Shown one piece after another: positions 45,664-58,200 of a stretch of 64,000 nucleotides of DNA. A program made the translations under genes and the position numbers. Where the stretch lies: contig BDDD01002052.1 of NCBI GenBank assembly GCA_001972305.1, forward strand, positions 62,001-126,000, written 5' to 3'. Position 1 is the first letter of the stretch; each line of letters starts with the position of its first letter. This DNA is from Cephalotus follicularis. Taxonomy: Eukaryota > Streptophyta > Magnoliopsida > Oxalidales > Cephalotaceae. The notes under the pieces are model-generated. The model did no database searches and was not told where the DNA came from. It worked only from the letters and a program-made list of their open reading frames with translations.

Positions 45664-45962
45664 GCGTCGACCTCTTTAATAGGGATCGATGTCTTTTCTG
45701 GGTTTTTAGTGAACGCATCGATGTCTTTTGTTACGGATCGATGTCCTTTCTGAGATTGCAGCCCCCCTTCAAATGCTATGGGAAAGACATCGATGTCTTT
45801 CATCAAACGGATCGATGTCTTTGTGCAAATTTGACCTGTAGATTTTGGATCAAAACGCATCGATGTCTTTCATCAAAAGGATCGATGTCCATCATTACAT
45901 GCATCTCTGCAAACGCAATTTTTTACAAAACACGTCGACTTTCAACCAAAGGCATCGACGTC
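45664..45962. repeat. ATCGAT-type motif cluster in insert E
   Basis: GCGTCGACCTC, GGATCGATGTC, GCATCGATGTC, GGATCGATGTCC, ACATCGATGTC, GGATCGATGTC, GCATCGATGTC, GGATCGATGTCC, ACGTCGACTTT and GCATCGACGTC. The pair GCATCGATGTC and GGATCGATGTC alternates, mostly with CTTT after it. Confidence 0.8.
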
Positions 45963-46213
45963 ATCTTCTGCAGCAGAAATAGAAAGTTAGATTTTTTGCT
46001 AGATTTTGTAACTAGGATTGATTTATTTCTGTTTTTAATCAATTTTGTAGTATAAAAACAATGCAAGGCCGACCAAAATCGTATGGAGAGGCTGGTAGAA
46101 ACCCTATTTTCTTCTTTATCAATTTTGGTTTTTATTACAATGTTTAGTAGCTAAACTCTTCAAGGTTTTAGGGAAGAACAAAGCCTAGATTGTCATTGTT
46201 TCAATTCAATCAA

Positions 46214-49200
46214 TAAGAAGTGCATTTGGCCGCCCGGAAGACAACAGCCTCATGTTTCGCACTTAGGTTGGCAACTTGACAATTCCTTAACTCAAACACT
46301 TCACCCTTGGCACATATTTAAAGCCATTTGGCCTCCAGGAGCCAAGGTCCTTATGTTGTCCACTTAGGAATGAAATATGTGCCTTCGTTAAGTTAAACCT
46401 TTAAACCGTGGCACATAAAAGTGATTTGGCCTGCTAGAGACCATATAACTCATCTTTGGTGTCTAGAAAGTCAATTTAAGCCTTCATTCAAACAAACACC
46501 TCACCGTTGGCACATAACAAGGTCATTTAGCCTTCTGGAGGTCATGGCCTCATTTTTTGCACTTACGAAGGCAATTTAAGCATTTCTTAAGTCAAACTCC
46601 TTACAAAGGCACATAAGAAGGGAAATTATCTAGCCTCCCGGAAGAAAAGAGCCTCATGTTGGCACTCAGAATGGAAATTTGAGCATTCCTTAACTCAAAG
46701 CTTCACCCTTGGCACATATGAAGGTTATTTGGCCTTCAAGGAGCCATGGTCCTTATGTTTTGCACTTAGGAAGGTAATATATGCCTTCGTTAAGTCAAAC
46801 ACTTAACCCATGACAAATATAAGTTATTTTACTAACTAAAGGCCAAACGACTCATGTTTGGTGTCTAGAAAGTCAATTTAAGCCTTCATTCAGTCAAACA
46901 CTTCACGATTGGCACGTAAGAAGGTCATTTAGCCTTCTGGAAGCAAAGACCTCATTTTTGGCACTTATGAAGGAAATTTAAGCATTTCTTCAGTCAAACT
47001 CTTTACCAAGGCACATAACAGGAACATTTGGCCTCCCAGAAGCCAAGACCCACATGTTTAACACTTAGGATGGAAATTTGACCACTCATTAACTCAAACA
47101 CTTCACCTTTGGCAGATATGAAAGTCATTTGGCCTTCCAGGAGCTAAGGTCCTTATGTTTTTCACTTAGGAATCAAATATATGCCTTCGTTAAGTCAAAC
47201 CTTTAAACCGTGACACATATAAGTGATTTGGCTTGCTAGAGACCATAGGACTCATCCTTGCTGTCTAGAAAGTCAATATAAGCCTTCATTCAATCAAACA
47301 CTTCACCCTTGGTACATTAGGATGTCATTTATCATTCTGGAAGTCGTGGCCTCATTTTTGGCACTTAGGAAGGCAATTTAAACATTTCTTAGGTCTGGTA
47401 CTTAGGAAGGTGATTTAATCATTTCTTCAGTCAAACTCTTTACCAAGGCACATAAGAAGGGCATTTTCCCTCCTGGTAGCCAAGAGCCTTATGTTTGGTA
47501 CTTAGGATAGTAATTTGATAATTCCTTAACTCAAACACTTAACCTTTGGCACATATGAAATCATTTGGCCTTCCAGGAGCCAAGGTCCGTATGTTTTGGT
47601 CTTATGAGGGAAATATGTGCCTTCGTTAAGTCAAACACTTGAACCGTGGCACATATAAGTGATTTGGCCTGCTAGAGACTAAAGGACTCATCTTTGGTGT
47701 CTAGAAAGTCAATTTGAACCTTTATTCAGTCAAATACTTCGCCCATGGCACATAAGAATGTCATTTGGTCTTCTTGGAGCAATGGCCTCATTTTTGGCAC
47801 TTAGGAAGGCAACTTAAGAATTTCTTAAGTCAAACTCTTTACCAAGGCACATAAGAAGGGCATTTGGCCTCCCAAAAGCCGAGAGCCTCATGTTTTGGTA
47901 TTTACGATGGTAATTTGACCATTCGTTAACTCAAACACTTCACCTTGGCACATACGAAATTCACTTGGTCTTCGAGGAGCCAATGTCCTTATCTTTTTCA
48001 CTTAGGACGGTAATATGTGCCTGTGTTAAGTAAAAAGCTTAAACTATGGCACATATAAGTGATTTGGCTTGCTAGAGGCCAAAGGACTCATGTTTGGTGT
48101 CTACAAAGTCAATGTAAGCCTTCATTCAGTCAAACACTTCACCATTGGCACGTAAAAAGGTCATTTAGCATTCTGGAAGCCGATGCCTCATTTTTTAAAA
48201 TTTTGAAGATAATTTAAGCATTTCTTAAGTCAAACTCTTTACAACGGCACATAAGAAGGGCATTGGGCCTCTTGGAAACTAAGAGCCTCATGTTTGGCAC
48301 TTAGGATGAAAATTTGACCAATACTTAACTCAAACACTTCACCCTTGGCACATATCAAAGTCAATTGTACTTCCAGGAGCCAAGGTCCTTATGTTTTAGC
48401 ACTTAGGAAGGAAATATGTGCCTTTGTTAAGTCAGACACTTAAACCGTGGTACATATAAGTGATTTGTCCTGCTAGAGACCAAAGGACTCATCTTTGGTG
48501 TCTAAAAAGTCAATTTAAGCCTTCATTCAGTGAAACACTTCACCCTTGACACATAAGAAGGTCATTTAGCCTTCTTGAAGCCATGGCCTCAATTTTGGCA
48601 CTTAGGAAGGAATTTTAAGCATTCTTAAGCCAAACTCTTTACCGAGGCACATAAGAAGGGCATTTGGCCTCCCAGAAGCCAAGAGCCTCATGTTTGGCAC
48701 TTAGGATGGCAATTTGAGCATTCCTTGACTCAAAAACTTTGCCCTTGGCACATATGAATGTCATTTTCCTTCCAGTAGTCAAATTCCTTATGTTTTGCAC
48801 ATAGGAACGTAATATGTGCCTGCGTTAAGTCAAACAATTAAAGCATGGCACATATAAGTGATTTGGCTATCTTGAGACAAAAGTACTCATCTTTGGTGTC
48901 TAGAAATTCAATTTAATCCTTCATTTAGTCAAAAACTTCACCCATGGCACACAAGAAGGTCATTTCACCTTCTGAAAGCCATGGCCTCATTTTTGGCACT
49001 TAGGAAGGCAATTTAAGCATTTATTAAGTCAAACTCTTTAGCAAGGAACATAAGAAGGGCATTTGACCTCTCAAAAGCCAAAAGCCTCATGTTTGGCACT
49101 TAGGATGGCAATTTGACATTTCCTTAACTCAAACACTTCACCCTTGGCACATCTGAAAGTCATCTAGCCTTCTAGGAGCTGAAGTCCTTATGTTTTGCTC

Positions 49201-52200
49201 TTAGGAAGGAAATATGTGCCTTCGTTAAGTCAAACACTTAAACCGTGGCACATATAAGTGATATGACTTGCTAGAGACCAAATGACTTATCTTTGGTATC
49301 TAGAAAGTCAATTTAAGCCTTCATTTTGTGAAACACTTCACCCTTGGCACATAAGAAGGTCATTTAGCCTTCTGGAAGCCATGGCCTCATTTTTGGCACT
49401 TAGGAAGGCAATTTAAGAATTTCTTAAGTCAAACTCTTTACCAAGGCACATAAGAAGGGCATTTGGCCTCCCGTAAGGCAAGACCCTCAAGTTTGGCGCT
49501 TAGGATGTCAATTTGAGAATTCCTAACTCAAACCCTTTACCCTTGGCACATATGAAGGTCATTTGGCCTTCAAGGAAACAAGGTCTTATATTTTGCACTT
49601 AGGAAGGAAATATGAGCCTTCGTTAAGTCAAATACTTAAACCGTGGCACATATAAGTGATTTGGCCTGTTAGAGGCCAACGAACTCATGTTTGGTGTCTA
49701 GAAAGTCAATTTAGGCCTTCATTCAGTCAAACAATTCACCATTGGCACATAAGAAGGTCATTTATCCTTGTGGAAGCCATGAACTAATTTTTTGCACTTT
49801 GGACTGCGATTTAATCATTTCTTAAGTCAAACTCTTTACCAAGCCACATAAGAAGGGCATTTGGACTCCCAAAACCCAAGAGCCTCATGTTTGGCACTTA
49901 TGATGGCAATTTGACCATTTCACAACTCAAACACTTCACCCTTGGCACATATGAAGGTCATTTGGCCTTCCAGGAGCCGAGGTCCTTGCGGTTTTTACTT
50001 AGGAATGTAATATGTGCCTGAGTTAAGTTAAACACTAAAACCGTGACACATATAAGTGATTTAGTTTGTTAGTGGCGAAAGGACTCATGTTTGGTGTCTA
50101 GAAAGTCAATTTAAGCCTTCATTTAGTCAAACACCTGACCATTGGTACATAAGAAGGTCATTTAGCCTTACGGAAGCCAATGCCTCATTTTCAACAATTA
50201 GGAAGGAAATTTAAGCATTTCATAAGTGAAACTCTTTACCAACGCTCATAAGACGGGCATATTGCCTCCCATAATCTAAGAGACTCATGTTTGGCACTTA
50301 GGATGGTAAGCTGACCATTTCATAACTCAAACACTTCAGCCTTGGCACCTATGAAGGTCATTTGGCCTTCTAGGAGCCAACGTCCTTATCTTTTGCAGTT
50401 AGGAAGGTAATATGTGCTTGCGTTAAGTCAAACACTTAAACCGTGGCACATATAAGTCAATTAGACTTCCAGGAGCCAAGGTCCTTATGTTTTAGCACTT
50501 AGGAAGGAAATATGTGCCTTTGTTAAGTCAAACACTTAAACCGTGGCACATATAACTTATTTGGCCAGCCAGAGACCAAATGACTCATCTTTGGTATCGA
50601 GAAAGTCAATTTAAGCCTTCATTCAATCAAAAACTTCCCCCTTGGCACATAAGAAGGTCATTTAGCCTTCTGGAAGCCATGGCCTCATTTTTGGCACTAG
50701 GGAAGGCAATTTAAGAATTTCTTAAGCCAAACTCTTTACCAAGGCACATAAGAAGGGCTTTTGGCCTCTCGGAAGCCAAGAGCCTCATGTTTGGCACTTA
50801 GGATGGCAATTTGAGTATGCCTAACTCAAACAGTTTCCCTTGGCACATATGAAGGTCATTTGTCCTTCAAGGACCAAGATCTTATATTTTTCACTTAGGA
50901 AGGAAATATGTGCATTCGTTAAGTCAAACACTTAAACTGTGGCACATATAAGTGATTTGGCCTGCTAGAAACCATAGGACTCGTCTCTGGTGTCTAGAAC
51001 GTCAATTTAAGCTTTCATTCAGTCAAACACTTCACCCTTGGCGCATAAGAAGGTCACCTAGCCTTCTGGAAGCCATGACCTCATTTTTGGCAGATAAAAA
51101 GGTAATCTAAGTATTTCTTAAGTCAAACTCTTTGCCAAAGCACATAAGAAGGGCATTTGGCCTCCCGTAATCCAAGAGCCTCATGTTTGTCACTGATGAT
51201 GGCAATATAACCATTCCTTAACTCAAAAAATTCAACCTAGGCACATATGAAGGACATTTAGCCTTCTAGGAATCAAGGTCCTTATGTTTTGCACTTAGGG
51301 AGGTAATATGTCCCTGCGTTGAGTCAAACACTTAAATGGTGGCACATATAAGTGATTTGGTTTGCTAGAGGTCAAATGACTCGTGTTTGGTGTCTAGAAA
51401 GTAAATTTAGGCTTTCATTCAGTCAAACACTTCACTCTTGGCACATAAGAAGGACCTTTATCCTTCTGGGAGCCATGGCCTCATTTTTGGCACCTAGAAA
51501 GGCAATGTAAGCATTTCTTAAGTTAAACTCTTTCCAATGTCAAAAAAGAAGGGCATTTGGCCTCCCGGAAGCCAAGAGCATCATGTTGGCCATTAAGGAT
51601 GGCAATTTGACAATTACATAACTCAAAAAACACACCCTTGGCACATATGAAGGTCATTTGGCCTTTTAGGAACCAAGGTCCCTATGTTTTGCCCATAGGA
51701 AGGTAATATGTTCCTGCGTTAAGTCAAACACTTAAACCGTGGCACATGTAAGTGATTTGGCCTGCTAGAGGTCAAAGGACTCATCTTTGGTGTCTCGAAA
51801 GACAATTTAAGCCTCCATTCAGTCAAACACTTCACCCTTGGCACATAAGAAGGTCATTTAGCCTTTTGGAAGCCATGGACTCATTTTTGGCAGTTAGGAA
51901 TGCAATTTAAACATTTCTTAAGTCAAACTCTTTACCAAGGAACATATGAAGGGCATTTGGCCTCCCGAAGCCAAGAGAATTATGTTTGGCACTTAGAATG
52001 GCAATTTGACCGTTCCTTAGCTCTAAAACCTGACCCTAGGCACATATGAAGGTCATTTGGCCTTCCAGGAATCAGGGTCCTTATGGTTTGCAGTGAGGAA
52101 GGTAATATGTTCCTGTGTTAAGTCAAACACTTAAACCATGGCACATATAAGTGATTTGGCCTGCTAGAGGTCAAAGGACTCTTGTTTGGTGTCTAGAAAG

Positions 52201-55200
52201 TCAATTTAGGCCTTCATTCAGTCAAACACTTCACCCTTGGCACAAAAGAAGCTCCTTTAGCCTTCTGAGAGCCATGGTCTCTTTTTTGGCACTTAGAAAG
52301 GTAATTTAAGCATTTATTAAGTGAAACTCTTTTCCAATGCACATAAGAAGGGCCTTTGGCCTCCCGGAAGCCAAGAGCCATATGTTTGACTCTTAGGATG
52401 GCAATTTGACCATTCCTTAACTCAAAAACTACACTCTTCGCACATATGAAGGTCATTTGACCTTTCAGGAACCGAGGTCCTTATGTTTTGCACATAGGAA
52501 GGTAATATGCTCCTGCGTTAAATGAAACACTTAAACCGTGGCATATATAAGTGATTTGGCCTACTAGAGGTTAAAGGACTCATCCTTGGTGTCTAGAAAC
52601 ACAATTTAAGCCTTCATTCAGTAAAACAATTCACCCTTGGCACATAGGAAGGCCCTTTAGTCTTCTGGGAGCCATGGTCTCATTTTTGGCCCTTAGAAAA
52701 GCTATTTAAGCATTTCTTAAGTCAAACTCTTGACGAAGGCACATAAGAAGGGCATTTGACCTCCCAGAAGCCAAAATCCTCATGTTTGGCATTTAGGATG
52801 ACAATTTCATAATTCCTTAACTCAAACACTTCATCCTTGACAGATATGAAGGTCATTTGACCTTCCAGGAGCCAAGGTCCTTATGTTTTGCGCTTAGGAA
52901 GGAAATACGTTCCTTCATTAAGTCAAACACTTAAACTGTGGCACATATAAGTGATTTGGCTTTCTAGAGGACAAAGGACTCATGTTGGGTGTCTAGAAAG
53001 GCAATTTAAGCCTTCATTCAGTCAAACACTACACCATTGGCACATAAGAAGGCCATTTAGCCTTCTACAAGCCATGGCTTCATTTTTGGAACTTAGAAAG
53101 GCAATTTAAGCATATCTTCAGTCAAACTCTTTACCAAGGCACATAAGAAGGGCATTTGGCCTCCCGGAAGCCTAGAGCCTCATGTTTAGCACTTAGCATA
53201 GCCATTTGACTATTTATTAACTCAAACACTTCACCCTTGGCATATATGAATGTCATTTGTCTTTCTAGGAGCTAAGGTCCTTATGTTTTCCACTTATGAT
53301 GGAAATATATGCCTTCGTTAAGTAAAACACTTAAACCGTGGCTCATATAAGTGATTTGGCCTACTAGAGACTAAAGGACTCGTCTTTGGTGTCTAGAAAG
53401 TCAATTTAAGCCATCATTCAGTCAAACATTTCACCCTTTGCACATAAGAATGTCATTCAGTCTTTTGGAACCCATGACCTCATTTTTGGCACTTAGGATG
53501 GAAATTTAAGCATTTCTTAAGTCAAACTCTTTACCAAGGCACATAAGTAGGGCATTTGGCCTTCCAAAAGCCAAGAGCCACATGTTTGGCACGTAGGATG
53601 GCAATTTGACCATTTGTTCACTCAAACAATTCACCCTTGGCACATATTAAATTTAATTTGCCTTCCAGGAGCCAAGGCCCTTATCTTTTGCACGTAGGAA
53701 GGATATATGTGTTGTCGTTAAGTCAAACACTTAAACTGTGGCACATATAAGTGATTTGGCCTACAAGAGACCAAATGAGTCATCGTTGCTGTCTAGAAAG
53801 TCAATTTAAGCCTTCATTCAGTCAAACACTTCACCTTTGGAACATAACAAGGCCATGTAACCTTTTAGAAAGCCATGGCCTTATTTCTGGCAATTAGGAA
53901 AGCAATTTAAGCATTTCTTAAGTCAAGAACTTTACCAAGGCATAGAAGAAGGGCATTTGGTCTCCTGGAAGCCAACAGCCTCATGTTTGGCACTTATGAT
54001 GGCATATTGACAATTTCATAACTCAAACACTTAACCCTTGGCACATATGATGGTCGTTTGTCCTTCCAGTAGCCACGGTCCTTATGTTTTGCACTTAGAA
54101 GGCAATATATGTCTGCGTTAAGTCAAACACTTAAACTGTGGCACATATAAGTGATTTGGCCTACTAGAGGGCAAAGGACTCATGTTTGTTTGGTGTCTAG
54201 AAAGTCAATTTAGGCCTTCATTCAGTCAAACACTTCACCATTGGTACATAAGAAGGTCAGTTATCCTTCTGGGAGCCAGGGCCTCATTTTTGGCACTTAA
54301 GAAAGTAATTTAAGCATTTCTTCATTCAAACTCTTTATTAGTGCACATAAAAAGGGCATTTGGCCTCCCAAAAGCCAAGAACCACATGTTTGACACTTAG
54401 GATGGCAATTTGACAATTTCTTAACTCAAACACTTCACCATTGACACATACGAAAGTCATTTGGCCTTCCAGGACCCAAGGTCCTTATGTTTTTCAAATA
54501 GGAAGGTAATATATTCCAATGTCAAGTCAAACACTCAAACCTTCGCACATAGGAGTGATTTTGACTGCTAGAGAGCAAAGGACGCATCTTTGTTGTCTAG
54601 AAAGTCAATTTATGCCTTCATTCAGTTAAACACTTCACTTTTGGCACATAAGAAGGTCATTTAACCTTCTTGGAGCCATGGTTTCATTTTCCACACTTAG
54701 TAAGGCAATTTATGCATTTCTTGAGTCAAACACTTTACCAAGGCACATAAGAAGGGAATTTGACCTCTCGAAAGGCAAGAGACTCATGTTTGGCACTTAG
54801 GATGGCAATTTGACCATCCCTTAACTCAAACACTTCACATTTGGCACATAGATAGTCATTTGGCCTTCCAGGGGTCAAGGTCCTAATGTTTTGCACTTAG
54901 CAAGGTAATATGTGCCTTCCTGAAGTCAAACACTTAAACCTTGGAACATATCAATGATTTGGCCGACTAGAGGCCAAATGACTCATGTTTTGTGTGTAGA
55001 AAGTCAATTTAAGCCTTTATTTAGTCAAACACTTCACCATTGGCACATAAGAATGCCATTTAACCTTTTGGAAGCCATGAACTAAATTTTGCACTTAGGA
55101 AGGCAAAGTAAGCATTTCTTAAGTCAAATTCGATACCAAGGCACATAAGAAGGGCATTTGGCCTCCCAGAAGCCAATAGCCTCATGTTTAGCACTTAGGA

Positions 55201-58200
55201 TGGTAATTTGACCAATTCTAAACCCAAACACTTCACCCTTGGCACATATGAAAGTCATTTGGACTTCAGGGAGCCAAGGTCCTTATGTTTTTCACTTAGG
55301 AAGGAAATATCTGCCTTCGTCAAGTGAAACACTTAAACCGTGGCACTTATAAGTGATTTGGCTAGCTAGAGACCATAGGACTTATCTTTTGTGTCAAAAA
55401 ATTCAATTCAAACCTTTGTTCAGTCAAACACTTCACCCTTGGCACATAAGAAGGTCATTTAGCCTTCTGAAAGCCATGGCCTAATTTTTGGCACGTAGGA
55501 AGGCGATTTAAGCATATCGTAAGTCAAACTCTTTACCAAGGTACATAAGAAGGGAATTTGGACTCCCAGAAGTCAAGAGCCTCATGTTTGTCACTTAGGA
55601 TGGCAATTTGACCATTTCTTAACTAAAACACTTCACCCTTGGCATATATGAAAGTCATTTTGCCTTCTAGGAGCCAAGGTCCTTATGTTTTGCACATAGG
55701 ATGGAAATATGTGCCTTCATTAAGTAAAACACTTAAACCGTGGCACATATAAGTGATTTGGCCTTCTAGAGGCCAAATGACTCATCTTCGGTGTCTATAA
55801 AGTCAATTTATTCTGTCATTTAGTGAAAAAATTCATCATTGGCACATAAGAAGGTCATTTATCTTTCTAGAAGCCATGGCCTCAATTTTGGCACGTAGGA
55901 AGGTTATTTAAGGATTTCTTAAGCTAAACTCTTTACCAAGGCACATAAGATGGGCATTTGGCCTCCCAAGTGCTAAGAGCCTCATGTTTGGCACTTAAGA
56001 TGGTAATCTGACCATTTCATAACTTAAACACTTCACCCTTCTAGGAGGCAAGGTCCTTCTATTTTGTACTTTGGAAGGTAATATGTCCCTACGTTATGTC
56101 AAACACTTAAACAGTGGTATATATATTTTATTTCGCCTACTAGAGGCCAAAGGATTCATGTTTGGCATCTAGATAGTCAATTTAAGCCTTTATTCTGTCA
56201 AACACTACACCATTGGCACATAAGAAGGTCATTTAGCTCTATGGAAGCCATCACCTCATTTTTTGAACTTAGGAAGGGTATTTTAGTATTTCTTCTATCA
56301 AACTCTTTACCAAGGCACATAAGAAGGGCATTTGACATCCTGGAAGCCAAGAGCCTCATGTTTGGCACTTAGGATGACAATTTGACTATTTCATAACTCA
56401 AACACTTCACCCTTGGCACATATTATAGTCATTTGGCCTTCCAGGAGCCAAGGACCTTATGTTTTTCACTTAGCATAGTAATATGTGCCTTCGTAAGTCA
56501 AACACTTAAACCGTGGAACATATAAGTGATTTGGCCTGCTAGACACCAAACGACTCATCTTTTGTGTCTAGAAATTCAACTTAAGCATTCATTTAGTCAA
56601 ACACTTCACCCTTTACTCATAAGAAGTTCATTTAGCCTTCTGATAGCTGTGATCACATTTTTGGCACTTAGGAAGGTAATTTAAACATTTTTTAAGTCAA
56701 ACTCATTATCAAGGCACATAAGAAGGGCATCTAGCCTCCCAAAAGCTAAGAGCCACATGTTTGGCATTTAGGATGGAAATTTGACCATTTATTAACTCAA
56801 ACACTTCACCCTTGGCACATATGAATGTCAATAGGCCTTCCAGGAGCCAAGGTCCTTATATTTTACACTTAGGAAGGAAATATGTGTATCAAACACTGAA
56901 AATGTGGCGCATATAAGTGATTTGGCCTGCTAGAGACAAAATGACTCATCTTTGGTGTCTAGAAAGATAATTTAAGCCTTCATTCAGTTAAACACTTCAC
57001 CCTTGGAACATAAGAAGCTCATTTAGTATTCTAGAAGCTATGGCCTCATTTTTGGCACTTAGGAAGGCAATTTAAGCATTTGTTTAGTCAAACTCCTTAC
57101 CAAGGCCCATAAGGAGGGAATTTGGCCTCCCGGAAGCCAATAGCCTCATGTTTGGCACTTGGGATGGACATTTGACCATTTAATAACTCAAACACTTGAC
57201 CCTTACCTCATATGAAGGTCATTTGGCCATCCAGGAGCCAAGATCCTTATGTTTTACACTTAGTAAGGTAATATGTGGCTTCGTTAAGTCAAACAATTAA
57301 ACCATGGCACATATAATTGATTTCACCTGTTAGAGGCCAAAAGACTCATGTTTGGGGTCTAGAAAGTCAATTTAAGCCTTCATTCAGTCAAACACTTCAC
57401 CATCGGCACATAAGAAGGTCATTTTCGCTTATGGAATCCATGACCTCATTTTTAGCAATTAGGAAGGTAACTTAAGCATTTCTTAAGTCAAACTCTATAT
57501 CAAGGCACATAAGAAGGCCATTTGGCCTCCCAAAAGCCAAGAGCCTCATGTTTGGCACTTAGGATTGCAATTTGATCATTTATTAACTCAAACATTTAAC
57601 CCTTGGCACATATGAAGGTCATTTGGCCTTCCAGGAACCAAGGTCCTTATGTTTTGTACTTATGAAGGTAATATTTGCTTGCGTTAAGTCAAACAATTAA
57701 ACCGTGGTACATATAAGTGATTTGGCCTTCTAGAGACCAAAGGACTCATCTTTGGTGTCTAGAGAGTCATTTTAAGTCTTCATTCAGTCGAACACTTCAC
57801 CCTTGGCACATAAGAAGGTCATTTAGCCTTCTGGATGCCATGGCCTCATTTTTGGCACTTGAGGAAGTCAATCTAAGCATTTCTTAAGTCAAACTATTTA
57901 CCAAGGCATATAAGAAGGAAATTTGACCTCCCGGAAGCCAAGAGCCTCATGTTTGGCTTTTAGGTTTGCAATTTGAGCATTCCTTAACTCAAACACTTCA
58001 CCCTTGGCACATATGAAGGTCATTTGGCTTTCCAGGAGCCAAGGTCCTTATTTGTAACACTTAGGAAGGTAATATGTGCCTGTGTTAAGTCAAACACTTA
58101 AACCGTTGTACATATAAGTCATTCGGCCTTCTAGAGACCAAAGGACTCATTTTGGTGTCTAGAAACTCTATTTGAGCCTACATTCAGTCAAACACTTCAC

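Larger units (their letters stand above)
42096..46213. mobile_element. Unclassified insert E in satellite (carries solo LTR F)
   Basis: Without LTR F the insert is about 1.26 kb: 42096-42215 plus 45082-46213. The left end has a short segment GTGCAGGGATCATTCAGTAA, then GAGCACAGGG, resembling a motif I have seen in several plant repeats. The rest is AT-rich and non-coding. Satellite on both sides overlaps by about 22 bp (ATAAGAAGGGCATTTGG, then CCTCC, against ATAAGAAGTGCATTTGG, then CCGCC), which could be a long target duplication or a register shift. No terminal inverted repeats, poly(A) or LTR pair is seen. Confidence 0.55.

Noticed and set aside
42096..46213. Insert E as a Helitron or a TIR transposon
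   Set aside because: It starts near TC, but there is no CTRR end with a hairpin, and the two ends are not inverted repeats of each other.
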